Below are positions 38,631 through 50,043 of a stretch of DNA of 64,000 nucleotides, one piece after another; positions within the stretch are counted from its first letter, which is position 1, and each line of letters opens with the position of its first letter. A model generated the notes under the pieces. The model had not been told where the DNA came from. It made no database searches and saw nothing but the letters and a program-made list of their open reading frames with translations. This stretch comes from G965218495 sp965218495 (GTDB lineage Bacteria; Bacteroidota; Rhodothermia; Rhodothermales; Bin80): positions 1,798,001 through 1,862,000 of the forward strand of contig OZ244626.1 of the NCBI GenBank assembly GCA_965218495.1, written 5' to 3'. Both the position numbers and the translations under genes were made by a program.

Positions 38631-40270
38631 GTAGCGGACTCCAATGCCCTTGCGGCATTCCGTACGCGGATTTCACCAGAGATGAGCTTGGGGAGTAGCG
38701 TGTCGCGAAGAGCGGCGAGAGTGCGGGCCTCCCGACTATTGGCGACTGCCTTTTCAAGTAGTGGCTCTGCTGTCTTGGCGAAGGTGTCCAGTATCTCTTG
38801 GCCTGGTTGGAGAAAACGAATGGTGTCAAGGTCCGCCTTTCCGAGGTAGATCACAGTTGTTCCCACCTTACCGCGCTCGAAGAATGCCAACGGCTCCTCC
38901 AGCGCGCCAACTAGGAAAGATGTCGGAATCCCAGATCTTGGCTCAAAATGACAAACTCGCTGATTCAACCATGCAGTCGGACCCTTCCAAACTTCTAGCC
39001 GGAATGTGCCATCCATCCCAACCACGATATCGCCGGGATTGATAAGGTGTCCCTTATTGTGAACCTGTCGCGTCGAAACACTCGGATTGTGAGTGGCTAG
39101 ATCTCGAATCCGAATTAACGGTATACCTCCATTATCAGTGTTGAACTGATTGGATGTGAAGGGTGCACCGTATACAATATCGGTAAAGCGATAAATGGAG
39201 TCGTGTGCCCACCCCTTTGGTATCTCTCCCAATTCGGAATCAATGAGCCGGTCGGGGAACAGGTCGGTGATGTCTTGCGGCAAGTCCGTGTCCCGGCCTT
39301 CCATCTTGGCTCGGACCGGATCGAAATCGACGAACCACGACTTGAACAGCGCTCGCGCCATCCCCTCCAGCGTTTCATTCATCCGACGGTTCAGCTCGAT
39401 CTTGTCGTCGAGTGTGCCGAGGATGTGGGCGATGACACGCTGTTCGGACACGTCCTCCGGGGCCTGCACATCGAAAGCCTCGATCATCGCTTTGGTCAAG
39501 GCATTCCGTGTTCCACCAGACCCGGCCCACGACAAGAGCTTGGCCTGCATCTCGGGGCAGACAAGAAAATAACGGAGGAAGTCAGGATCGATCGCCGTCG
39601 GATCAGAGCGGATGATCGCCACATGCTGGTTCACACGGGCGGGCAGGATGTGTGGATCAACTTGGCACGCACGCGCAACGGAATCGCCTGTGATGTTGAG
39701 TAGAACGTCTCGGTCCAAAACCGCTACTCCGGTGAGCTCGAGGGCGTGTCGCGCACCGATGTACGCGAGGCCATCGTGACGAAAACCGTCATTGAATACG
39801 TTCTGGCTCCTGATCAGTGCGTACGGCCCGCGCGGCAAATAGACATCTTTGCCGCCGCGCGGTGTCGCTCCGCTGCCGATCTTGGTGCAAACCCGACCAA
39901 GATTTATCGACACCCAGTCGCCCGGACAACCGCGGCTTGGCGAGAAACTGTCCCTTTCGTCACGAGTTGGGCGTGCGTACCACTCGATGCCGTGATCCCG
40001 AATGTGTTCCTGTAGCGTTCGGCTACGAATCGAGTCGTACAGAATCAGATCGACCGACTGCGCCATCGGAATCTCGTCCAACGCGGCCACGAGACGGGCC
40101 TGATCCGTCAGTGTCAGCTGGTTGCCGAACAGCGCGATGTCCACGTCGGACGACACGGTGTTCGTTCCGGTCGCCCTGGATCCGAACAGCACGGCTCGTT
40201 CCACGCGGATATTGGCCGCGATCACGGCGACGATCGCCTTACGATGCACGTCCTTGAGACCGCCCGTCAT
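38627..40270 (-). CDS. hsdS: Minimal nucleotidyltransferase (MNT) fused to type I specificity subunit
   Basis: The 547-aa frame has two parts. Residues 1-100 are a MntA-like minimal nucleotidyltransferase: VERAVLFGSRATG.. gives the GSX10DXD motif complete (Gly30-Ser31, Asp42, Asp44), with a third acidic residue Asp74 in QSVDLILYDS. From about residue 118 it is HsdS: target domain 1 from DWVSINLGRVCTKIGSG, central coiled coil GTLDDKIELNRRMNETLEGMARALF, target domain 2 from ELGEIPKGWAHDS, and C-terminal repeat LRDTLLPKLISGEIRV. No stop or frameshift separates them. HsdS sets the DNA sequence recognised; MNT proteins of this kind AMPylate HEPN partners. It overlaps both neighbours by ATGA. The fusion is the unusual part. 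Confidence 0.92.
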
Positions 40271-40676
40271 GGCGTCCGCTTGTCGTCCAGGGTCCGGTAG
40301 AGTCGCAGCAGGGCAGGACAGTAGCGTCCCTTGATCAGGGCTTCGGCTTCCCGAGCCACGTCGCTCCAGTACGTGTGGCTCAACAGGTTGCGCTTGTCCA
40401 GGGCATCGAGCAGGGTCTCACAATCACTCTCGTCAATGTAATCGACCTCAAAGCTCTTGCGGATCACCGCGCGCGGCACCTTCACTTCATGCCCCTCGTA
40501 GAAGAGCAGGTCCTTGAGAACATTCCAGGACAACTCGAAACAGAACTCGAACGTCTTGATCAGGCCGGCCCGCTCCAGGTCGTCGTACCGCTCACGTTCG
40601 CAGGCGTTCGCCAGTTGTGCGAGGGCCGTCCCGAAGTTGTCGAGCCGTTGCTGCCAGCGCCGTTCGTCGAAATTGC

Positions 40677-40680
<4 letters not shown>
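40267..40680 (-). CDS. HEPN-domain protein (nucleotidyltransferase substrate-binding, HI0074/HepT-like)
   Basis: The 137-aa all-helical protein belongs to the NTase substrate-binding family (TIGR01987/PF08780, HEPN superfamily): FGTALAQLANACERE.., GLIKTFEFCFELSWNVLKDLL, VIRKSFEVDYID. The RNase-type motif is intact as Arg97-NLLS-His102-T-Tyr104, i.e. RX4HXY. In characterised HepT toxins, Arg and His are needed for RNA cleavage and the Tyr is AMPylated by MntA to neutralise the toxin. It sits between hsdM and the MNT-HsdS fusion with ATGA overlaps on both sides. Toxin activity here is inference. Confidence 0.9.
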
Positions 40681-42254
<1,574 letters not shown>

Positions 42255-42767
42255 AGGCTGTTTCTCTGGCTGTAGAATGTGCTGAAGTATCCGATCTGGA
42301 GCCCGGCTACGCTAAGATAACAAGCCTCTGAAGTTTCCGTGCAAGGGATTACAGGCCATCCGGGACAGCCGCAAAGGCATGCCGTCCCTGAACAATTTCC
42401 TTGGCCCGTCTGCTGTCTTTTTCACTGTCCCCGATCTTGATTGATGTTCCCCCTTTATACGTAGAGTTCAGGCAACCGTTGTATAGGTACGTATATATTT
42501 CCCTTTTGAAGCGAGGCGCAAAGCACCGGATGCTTACTATTCTTTGTTGGACTGAGCCTAGTTAGCCTTGTTTGGTGCTATGTCCATCAGGGGCCGGTGG
42601 GGAGCGACTGTAACTCGAGGCTGCGAAGCAGGAGTTCGCGCGTCGGGATTTAGCTGCGCAGGACTCAGGCAACCCCTCACGGGTGCGGTCAGGGTCCGGG
42701 CCCAGCAGCAGACTGTTGGGCTGCTCTCACCAAGCAACGCTTTTCACTTAACATACCCCTAAGTGTC
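42255..42767. other. Divergent intergenic region between hsdM and the EEP nuclease gene
   Basis: This 513-bp stretch should hold the promoters for the restriction operon (minus) and the nuclease gene (plus). An AT-rich block at about 42460-42515 (TACGTATATATTTCCC) is the most promoter-like part. No gene recognised. Confidence 0.5.
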
Positions 42768-43589
42768 ATGAAAATCATCTCCTGGAACATCGCTCGCCGT
42801 TTGGAATGCTGGAGGTGCCTACTCGACAAGGACGCGGACCTCGCGCTGCTGCAGGAAGCAGCGATGCCGCCGCCGGATGTTGCCAGATGCATTGACGTGA
42901 ATCCAGGGCCTTGGCTGACGGCTGGAGGGGACAGCAATTGTAGGTGGCGCGCGGCTATCGTAAGGCTATCGGACCGCGTTCTGGTGGAATGGATCGAGGC
43001 AAAACCCATCGGCGAAGCCAAGTCCAAGGAGCTTGCAGTCAGTCACTTGGGCACACTCGCCGCCGCGCACGTGAGGCTGCCCGGCGGCAAACCCTTCGTT
43101 TTCGTTTCCATGTATTCGCCCTGGACGAGGCCACACCATTCAACTGAAAGTAGTTGGATAGTCTCGGACGCCTCGGCGCACCGCATCGTTTCCGACCTGT
43201 CCGCATTCATCGGACGACAACGCAGTCACCGCATTGTCGCTGCCGGGGACCTGAACATTCTACACGGCTATGGAGAACATGGAAGCAGGTATTGGGCTGG
43301 CCGTTACCAGACTTTGTTCACGAGAATGAAGGCCTTGGGGCTACGGCTTGTCGGGCCTCAGCACCCGAACGGGCGAATCGCTGATCCATGGCCCGTCGAG
43401 CTTCCCAGGAATAGTCAGAATGTCCCAACTTACCACTCGAATCGCCAGACGCCAGCCACGGCAACGCGACAGCTGGACTTCGTCTTTGCCTCAGAGGGCA
43501 TTGCCAACTCTCTGACCGTGTGCGCGCTCAATGCACCGGAGCAATGGGGGCCGAGCGACCACTGCCGACTGCAGATAGAGATTTCATAG
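42768..43589 (+). CDS. Endonuclease/exonuclease/phosphatase (EEP) family protein
   Basis: 273 aa from MKIISWNIARR. All EEP active-site blocks are visible: Asn7 (SWN), Glu30 (LLQE), Asp161-x-Asn163 (GDLN), RQLDFVFAS and a terminal Asp264-His265 (WGPSDHC). The family includes DNase I-like nucleases and phosphodiesterases. The protein has no signal peptide, so it is cytoplasmic. It is transcribed away from the restriction operon and may be a linked accessory nuclease, but position is the only support. Confidence 0.87.
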   Translation: MKIISWNIARRLECWRCLLDKDADLALLQEAAMPPPDVARCIDVNPGPWLTAGGDSNCRWRAAIVRLSDRVLVEWIEAKPIGEAKSKELAVSHLGTLAAAHVRLPGGKPFVFVSMYSPWTRPHHSTESSWIVSDASAHRIVSDLSAFIGRQRSHRIVAAGDLNILHGYGEHGSRYWAGRYQTLFTRMKALGLRLVGPQHPNGRIADPWPVELPRNSQNVPTYHSNRQTPATATRQLDFVFASEGIANSLTVCALNAPEQWGPSDHCRLQIEIS

Positions 43590-43972
43590 GGACACTGGAT
43601 TCGACTGTGCTGTCGCCGTAGCCGCTCGAGCCTGGGATAAGTTAGTACACTTCGGCGTGCGAGGCGGATTCAGGATTGGCAGGGTACTTCCTGCACTCTT
43701 TCAACCACAGCCTCTGACACACGCGAATGGTACTTGCGGCGGCTGCCACGGCACGCATTGGCCAAGAGATAGCCTTCGGACTGACCGGCAGCAGGTAGCG
43801 ATTGAAACCTAGGCACGGTATCCAGAGCGTTTGCTGCGGGGATACAAAGGGTGGGCATGCCGCCAAGAGCGGTCTGGGTCAACAAACTACCAGTCCTGGG
43901 CACATACCAACAGGAATCGAACCCATCTTAAGCAGTCACTGGACGCTTCCAGCCGCCGGGGCCGCTCTGCGG
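43590..43972. other. Intergenic region, no feature recognised
   Basis: About 380 bp between the EEP gene and the convergent isomerase gene. Short frames here lack domains. Confidence 0.5.
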
Positions 43973-44830
43973 TTACGATTCGCCCGTGGCAAGACCTGAA
44001 TCGGTCAGGTACGTATAGCTCTTGGCTAACGCGTCGAACATATCCGTGTCGCAGCTGTCGAGTTCGACGATCATGTACTGGGTGTGCCCAAGACCGGCAG
44101 CAGCAACGGCCGGAAAGTCCTGCACTCCGTCTCCCGCGGCAACCATCGGACCTCCCTCGCTAAGCACTGCACCATCCTTTATGTGCAGAAGTGGCGCACT
44201 GGCACCAAAGTCCGCCACCACCTGTGCTGGATCCCTGCCTGCAACCTTGGCCCAATAGGTGTCGATCTCGAAAAAAATCTCCGGCTCAATAAGATCGCGC
44301 AGGGCATAAAAGGGCTTACCCACCCCGGGCACGTCTTCCAGCTCCCACCAGTGATTGTGGAGACCGAACCGCAAGCCGTTGGCCTGCGCAAAAGCCAAAG
44401 CCTCGTTGTAAATCTCTGCAAGGCGCTTGATGCCCTCCATGCTTTGATACCGCTCGTCTTCCGGCCATCCGTGCCAAACCATCAGGTCGCAGCCAAACGC
44501 CTCCGCGGTATCCAGGACAACACGCTTTTGATCACCAATGGGTATCTCGACGTGACATGAAACGGCATGCAGCCCGGTGTCTCGCAAGAGCCCTGCGGCT
44601 TTAGCCAAGGTCCAGCCTTCTGGAAAGAACGCCGTCTCCACTGCCGTATAGCCCATATCTGATACACGGCCCAGCGCACTGGCCGCATCCGCCTCCATGG
44701 CTTCACGGATGCTGTATAGCTGGAGTGCTACACGTGGAGGGCGCGGGGTGCCGCGAAGGGTGACAGGCAGTGCGGCACCCGCCGCGACAGCGCCAACGGT
44801 TTTCAGGAAGGTGCGCCGTGACAATTCCAT
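43973..44830 (-). CDS. Tat-exported sugar phosphate isomerase/epimerase-like protein
   Basis: The 285-aa protein begins with a textbook twin-arginine signal, ELSRRTFLKTVGAVAAGAALPV. The TIM barrel of the xylose-isomerase-like family follows: VALQLYSIREAMEAD, YTAVETAFFP, HAVSCHVEIP, RFGLHNHWWELE, IFFEIDTYWAKVAG and LLHIKDG. Glu/Asp/His metal-ligand positions look intact. These proteins are exported folded to the periplasm and are commonly linked to sugar or inositol catabolism. It is divergent from the TonB receptor gene. It is the second member of its family in the window. Confidence 0.87.
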   Translation of the reverse strand: MELSRRTFLKTVGAVAAGAALPVTLRGTPRPPRVALQLYSIREAMEADAASALGRVSDMGYTAVETAFFPEGWTLAKAAGLLRDTGLHAVSCHVEIPIGDQKRVVLDTAEAFGCDLMVWHGWPEDERYQSMEGIKRLAEIYNEALAFAQANGLRFGLHNHWWELEDVPGVGKPFYALRDLIEPEIFFEIDTYWAKVAGRDPAQVVADFGASAPLLHIKDGAVLSEGGPMVAAGDGVQDFPAVAAAGLGHTQYMIVELDSCDTDMFDALAKSYTYLTDSGLATGES

Positions 44831-45004
44831 GAGACTTCGTATCGATTACCAGCAGTATGTGGTACCAGAATACAAAACGCAACCTTGCGCCGCCTCGTGA
44901 TCCTCCCAAGCACCCTGAGTGACCGCGCGCCTGCTGGTGCCCGCGCGACCAGTAAGCAAAGTCAGTGCCACCTAACGGTGCCTATTCACTATTATAGTGT
45001 TGCT

Positions 45005-47308
45005 GTGATATGGTTGCGTAACACCGATCGGCTGTCTGCCCGCCACTTCGTTCGCCTGTCGTGTGTGGCTGTTGCCCTTGCAGTTGCTGCCCTTGCCGGC
45101 ACTACGCAGGTCCTGGCCCAACTGGCTTCGATTCGGGGATTCATCAGCGACTTGACAAACGGCGAAGCGCTGGCAACAGTACATGTGCTCCTTGAGTCCT
45201 CGGGCGGAGACCTCCGCGGGAGCGTAACCGACACTGATGGCATCTATAGCATAACACGGATTCCGCCTGGCGTGTACTTCCTGCGGGCCTCCTACGTCGG
45301 CTACACCGGTCATCAGGACACGCTCCGGCTAGGCGCGGGCCAGCGCATAGCGCTCAACCTTAGTCTGGCACCGATCGCAAGCGAGCTGGACGAACTCGTT
45401 GTGGAAGCAGAGCCCGAGTCTGGCGCCGCACGCGTGACGGCCGGCCAGCAAGTTGTCACGCCTCGCGACATTGACCTGATCCCCATGCCGGACATCTCTG
45501 GTGATCTGGCCAGCTTCTTGACCGCACTGCCAGGAGTCGTAAGCCTGGGAGACCGTGGTGGGCAGCTTTTCATACGAGGTGGCGAGCCGTAGCATAACCT
45601 TACGCTCATTGACGGGATGTACGTCCACCAGCCGTCGCACATCCTCGGATTCTACTCGGCTTTTCCTTCCGACATCATTCGCCAGGCCGACATCTATACG
45701 GCAGGCTATGGCGGCCCCTACTCCGGTCGTATCGCATCGGTTATTGATGTCAAGTCACGCAACGGCAACAAGCGTCAGTACGACGCATCTGTATCGGTGG
45801 CGCCATTTGTTAGCGCGGTGCAGCTTGAAGGACCGCTGGTACGCAACCGCGTCTCAATCATCGGCTCCGCGCGCCAGTCCATGATTCGCCAGTTTGCGCA
45901 GCACTACGTGTCGCAGGACTTGCCGTATACCTTTGGTGATGCTTTCGCCAAAGTGCACATGATCATAAGCCCGACGAGCCAGCTTTCAGTCAGCGGCCTG
46001 TTTACGCACGACTCCGGCGCCATCGGGCTGCCTTCGGAGGACAGGATACTGGAAGAGGTCGGCTGGAAGAACTACGCGATAGGCACTCGTTATGTAGTGT
46101 TGCCCAGAGCACTTCCCTTTGTCGCGGAGGTGCTGCTTTCCTACTCCCGGCTGGACACGGACCAAGGACCCAAAGGCGATCCTGTTCGCTGGTCGCGCTC
46201 GGAGGGCTTCAGCTACGCCGTGAACATGACTAGCTTCTATCAGCGCGCGGAGTGGCACTGGGGACTTTACTGGCGGGCACCCCAAATCACTTCGCAGCTT
46301 GGCGGATTGTACCAGGATGTGGAGTTTGGCTATAGTCGGCGCCACAAGGCGGGCCTGTACATCGAGCCCGACTTCTTCATTACGCCTGAGTTGCGCGCGC
46401 GGATAACTCTCATCGGGGAACTGTTTCCGGGGCAAGAAGACACGAACATACTGGAACCGCGCATACGGCTAGTATGGGAACGTGAGCAGCACGCATTCAG
46501 CGCAGCTGCAGGTGTGTACCACCAGGAGATTTTTGGGCTCAACGACAGGCGTGATGCTACCAATGTATTCACCGCCTGGCGCAGTGCACCGACCACCGAC
46601 CTCTCGCGCGCCGTCCATGCGCTCGCCGGGTACCGATTCAGCCCGTCACCTGGACTGGAATTTGCAGTGGAAGGATTTTACAAGACACTGAGCAACCTCT
46701 TCATTGGAGAATGGACGTCATTCCCACGCTTTACTACACGCCTTCAGCGTGCCGATGGGCGGGTGATCGGGGTGGACTTCCGGGCGGAAGTGCGGCATTC
46801 CCGCTTTTATGGGTACATCAACTACGGACTCTCGTCTGTTGAATATGAAGCCAGACAGCCCTCCATCAGTTTATGGTTTGGCCAAGATCGGCTGCGCTTC
46901 AGGCCACCACACGATCGGCGGCACCAGCTTAACGTGGTAGGCAACATGAAGCTCGGTGCGTATGAGGTCAGCGCCCGCTGGAATTTTGGATCTGGCAGGC
47001 CCTTCAACCTCGTTTACGGATTCGACGGCTTTGTGAATATGGATGGCTACCAGGATATTTTCGCCGTATCAGACGAGCAGCGTGTGATCTATGGCCCTCC
47101 CTATAGTGGAATCCTGCCGACCTATCACAGGCTGGACGTTAATGTAGAGCGACGCTTCGAGGTTGAAGGCAATAGCATTACCGCCCAGGTTGGGGCTATC
47201 AACTTGTACGACCGCAGGAATCTGTTCGCGCTGGACCTTTTCACGACCCGGCGCAGCTACCAACTGCCCTTTGTCCCAACGCTAAGTCTGAAGTTCTCAT
47301 CCCGGTGA
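45005..47308 (+). pseudogene. TonB-dependent receptor interrupted by one amber codon
   Basis: Reading through TAG at 45590-45592 the frame gives about 767 residues: signal peptide (LSCVAVALAVAALAGTTQVLAQ), carboxypeptidase-regulatory-like domain (IRGFISDLTNGEALATVHVLL..), plug (DIDLIPMPDISGDLASFLTALPGVVSLGDRGGQLFIRGGEP-amber-HNLTLIDGMYV) and a long beta-barrel to a C-terminal TLSLKFSS. GTG 45005 or TTG 45014 are likely starts. A CAG-to-TAG change explains the stop. Without suppression only plug sequence is made. Downstream genes remain intact and overlap it. Confidence 0.87.
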
Positions 47309-48216
47309 CACGGACACATTCCTGCAACGTTACCGTAGCGATGGCCTTGGGGGCAGTCATGCTCACAGGCTGTACGGAAGCCGTCGACACACGACTAAGG
47401 CTGGACCGGCCGTACTCGATCTACGGCCTGATCAACCCCAAGGCCGATACGCACGGAGTGCGGGTGTTTGAGATTCAGAGCAACATTATGCTAGTGCAGG
47501 CGGAGCCCATTGACGCCAGTGTGACCTCTACCCTGATTCAAACCGGTGCGCAACAAATCTGGCAGAACAGCGTGATTCAGCTGGACGATGGCGATTATCG
47601 GCATGTGTACTGGGCGGCCTTTCGGCCGCAGGGCGGAGAGACCTATCGCCTGGAGGTTGCGCGATCCGATGGCGAAAAGTCCTCGGCCACGACAACCGTA
47701 CCGGGTCCCATTGAGCTTGAAGTGCTCGAAGCCGATACGTTGAGACCCCGCGAAGCGCTCATGCCCATCTTTGTGCGCGGAGACCCGCCGACGCTGCCGC
47801 GAATAGATGTCGAATACGTTGTCGTCGGCTTCGCCGAGGGAGGCAGCGACCCGATTTTCAAATCCGTGCTCTTCAACTACGTAGGGCGGCCCCAACAGCA
47901 GAGCGGTGGCTTCCTGATTGAGATCGACCTCATTGACGACTTCCTGGCAATCTATAAAGAGTTTGATCAGGATAACAACGTAACGACAGAGACCATTGAT
48001 CTGCGCGAAATCAAGCTGCGCGTTCATGTGGGTGACTCGGATTGGACTTCTCCTATTGGCGTATTCGATGAGGAGTTTCTGGTTGAGCCTGGATCTTTTT
48101 CCAACGTCGAAAACGGATTTGGCTACTTCGGGTCGGCGTATGTTGACTCCATTACGTTTCGACCCCCGGTCGCGCTCATCCGGCGCGCCGGCTTTTATGT
48201 CATAGGCGAGAACTAG
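47305..48216 (+). CDS. DUF4249 lipoprotein
   Basis: 303 aa from a GTG that overlaps the receptor stop by 4 bp. A lipoprotein signal with lipobox LTGC is near residue 20. Then come SIYGLINPKADTHGVRVFEIQ and SVIQLDDGDYRHVYWAAFRPQGGETYRLEVA, typical of Bacteroidota DUF4249 proteins, which are regularly encoded directly after TonB-dependent receptors. It probably works at the outer membrane as a receptor partner. Its intact state contrasts with the amber in the receptor. Confidence 0.85.
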   Translation: MTRTHSCNVTVAMALGAVMLTGCTEAVDTRLRLDRPYSIYGLINPKADTHGVRVFEIQSNIMLVQAEPIDASVTSTLIQTGAQQIWQNSVIQLDDGDYRHVYWAAFRPQGGETYRLEVARSDGEKSSATTTVPGPIELEVLEADTLRPREALMPIFVRGDPPTLPRIDVEYVVVGFAEGGSDPIFKSVLFNYVGRPQQQSGGFLIEIDLIDDFLAIYKEFDQDNNVTTETIDLREIKLRVHVGDSDWTSPIGVFDEEFLVEPGSFSNVENGFGYFGSAYVDSITFRPPVALIRRAGFYVIGEN

Positions 48217-48238
48217 CTGCACAGCCGGCAACTGCCAG

Positions 48239-49327
48239 ATGCGACCGCTGTTTGATGCCCACCTCGACCTGGCTTGGAATGCGCTCTATTTCGGCCGGGA
48301 CCTTTCGCTTCCACTGGAGTCGCTGCGCGCCGCCGAAACGCACATGATGGATGTGCGGTGGCGCGGTCATGCCACGGTGAGCTTCCCCGAAATGCGGCGA
48401 GCTCGGGTGGCCGTTTGCATTGTGACCCTTCTTGCTCGCACTGGGACCACACTGGTCAAGCGCAAAACCTTTGGTCGTATTGACCTGGACTATGCCAGCC
48501 CGGCAGCAGCCTTCGGTCACGCGCAGGGTCAACTCGCCTACTATCGGCTTCAGGAGGCGTACGGCGCACTGCGAATTCTCCGTTCCGACCGAGACCTTGA
48601 CGACCATTGGAGCTCGTGGCAGTCTGACCCCGAGAGTAGTCCGATCGGTGTTATCCTGAGCATGGAGGGCTGCGATCCGATCCCGGATCCAGGTTTTGCC
48701 GAGTGGTGGTACCAAGATGGACTGCGTGCAGCTGGCCTCACACACTACGGAATTGGCCGGTATGCACATGGATCGGGCTCGGACGGGCCGCTATCAGCCG
48801 CAGGACGCACCCTTCTTGCAAGGTTCGAGCAGTTGGGGATTGCCTTGGATGTTACGCACCTCTGTGACCAGAGCATGAACGAGGCGCTGGATTGCTACTC
48901 CGGGCCCGTCCTTGCGAGTCATCACAACTGCCGGGCACTCGTACCGGGCTACCGGCAACTATCCGACAATCAGGTTCGGCGCCTGGTTGCACGCGGCGCT
49001 GTCATAGGGGCTGCCATGGACGCTTGGATGCTTTACCATGGCTGGCAACGAGGCATTTCCTCACCGGAGGTCGTGGGACTGGAATCAGTCGCTAACCACA
49101 TTGACCACATCTGCCAGATTGCCGGCAATGCGAAACACGCTGCGATAGGAACAGACTTGGACGGTGGCTTTGGCAATGAGCAGACGCCGCATGACCTGAG
49201 CAGCATCGCCGACGTGCACAAGCTGGAGGGCATACTGCTGGACCGTGGCTATCGTGCACAAGAGGTAGATGCCATTTTTTACGAAAACTGGCTGCGCTTT
49301 TTTAGGGCTGTATTGCCCGTAGCGTAG
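48239..49327 (+). CDS. Membrane dipeptidase-like hydrolase (peptidase M19)
   Basis: The 362-aa renal-dipeptidase-type TIM barrel has metal ligands visible as HLD near the N-terminus (FDAHLDLAW, His8 and Asp10), Glu in LSMEGCDP, His in ALDVTHLCD, His in LASHHNCR and Asp in AIGTDLDGG. The family cleaves dipeptides, including those with D-residues, and some beta-lactam-like bonds. There is no signal peptide, so it is probably cytoplasmic. It lies 22 bp after the DUF4249 gene and 18 bp before ridA, suggesting an operon for uptake and hydrolysis of small peptides or amides. Confidence 0.9.
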   Translation: MRPLFDAHLDLAWNALYFGRDLSLPLESLRAAETHMMDVRWRGHATVSFPEMRRARVAVCIVTLLARTGTTLVKRKTFGRIDLDYASPAAAFGHAQGQLAYYRLQEAYGALRILRSDRDLDDHWSSWQSDPESSPIGVILSMEGCDPIPDPGFAEWWYQDGLRAAGLTHYGIGRYAHGSGSDGPLSAAGRTLLARFEQLGIALDVTHLCDQSMNEALDCYSGPVLASHHNCRALVPGYRQLSDNQVRRLVARGAVIGAAMDAWMLYHGWQRGISSPEVVGLESVANHIDHICQIAGNAKHAAIGTDLDGGFGNEQTPHDLSSIADVHKLEGILLDRGYRAQEVDAIFYENWLRFFRAVLPVA

Positions 49328-49345
49328 CCTACCACCCTTGTACCC

Positions 49346-49810
49346 ATGCATACCTTCGACCAGATACTGGAGGAAATGGGCTATTCGCTCAGCGAATCCG
49401 TGCCCCCTGCGGCAATTTATAAGCCTGTCGTGATCGCTGGCAATATCGCCTACTGTTCAGGCGCCGTGCCTGTATCAGGCGGCAAGCTGCAGTACAAGGG
49501 CAAAGTCGGCTCGATGGTCAGTATTGAGAAAGCTAAAAGGTCAGCAGCTCTCTGCGCGGCAAATAACCTGCGGCAGCTGCATTCCGCCCTCGGAACACTT
49601 GGGCGCATCGCGCGCGTGGTCCGGCTTACAGGCTTTGTCAACAGCGACCCCGACTTTCACGACCAACACCTGGTGGTCAATGGCGCTTCTGAATTGCTCC
49701 GCGCGGTGTTTGGGGACGCGGGTGTAGGAGCCCGGTCGGCATTGGGGATGGTGAGTCTCCCGCTGGGTGCAACGACCGAGACGGAACTCATCGTAGAGCT
49801 ACTCCCCTAA
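49346..49810 (+). CDS. ridA: RidA family protein
   Basis: The 154-aa protein is of the YjgF/YER057c/UK114 family (group of about 150 aa). It has VIAGNIAYCSGAVPVSGGKL, NNLRQLHSALGTLGRIARVVRLTGFV and the active-site Arg in GARSALGMVSLPLGATTETELIVELLP. RidA deaminates reactive enamine/imine intermediates made by PLP enzymes, so it fits an amino-acid-degrading cluster. Its stop overlaps the next ATG by one base. Confidence 0.93.
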   Translation: MHTFDQILEEMGYSLSESVPPAAIYKPVVIAGNIAYCSGAVPVSGGKLQYKGKVGSMVSIEKAKRSAALCAANNLRQLHSALGTLGRIARVVRLTGFVNSDPDFHDQHLVVNGASELLRAVFGDAGVGARSALGMVSLPLGATTETELIVELLP

Positions 49811-50043
49811 TGATGGATCCTGCATTTCTGCGTGCACGCAAGGAAGCCGCCATCATTTTGCTGTCATGGGCGGTATGCTTGCTATGGACCGTGGGTGCCA
49901 GCTGGATGCTGGGCTACACGGAGGACACGGCATCCCTAGTCTGGGGCATACCGAGATGGGTGTTCTTTGGTGTGATGGTACCCTGGGGCGCCGCCACGGC
50001 ATTCAGCGTGTGGTTTAGCCTGTCGTTCATGCACGATGAGTAG
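49810..50043 (+). CDS. DUF997 small membrane protein (YhdT-like)
   Basis: 77 aa with two hydrophobic segments (AAIILLSWAVCLLWTVGASWMLGY and WVFFGVMVPWGAATAFSVWFSL). The layout and its position directly before a PanF-like symporter match the DUF997/YhdT family, known to accompany PanF. It overlaps both neighbours (1 bp with ridA, 8 bp with the symporter). Probably a symporter partner. Confidence 0.82.
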   Translation: MMDPAFLRARKEAAIILLSWAVCLLWTVGASWMLGYTEDTASLVWGIPRWVFFGVMVPWGAATAFSVWFSLSFMHDE

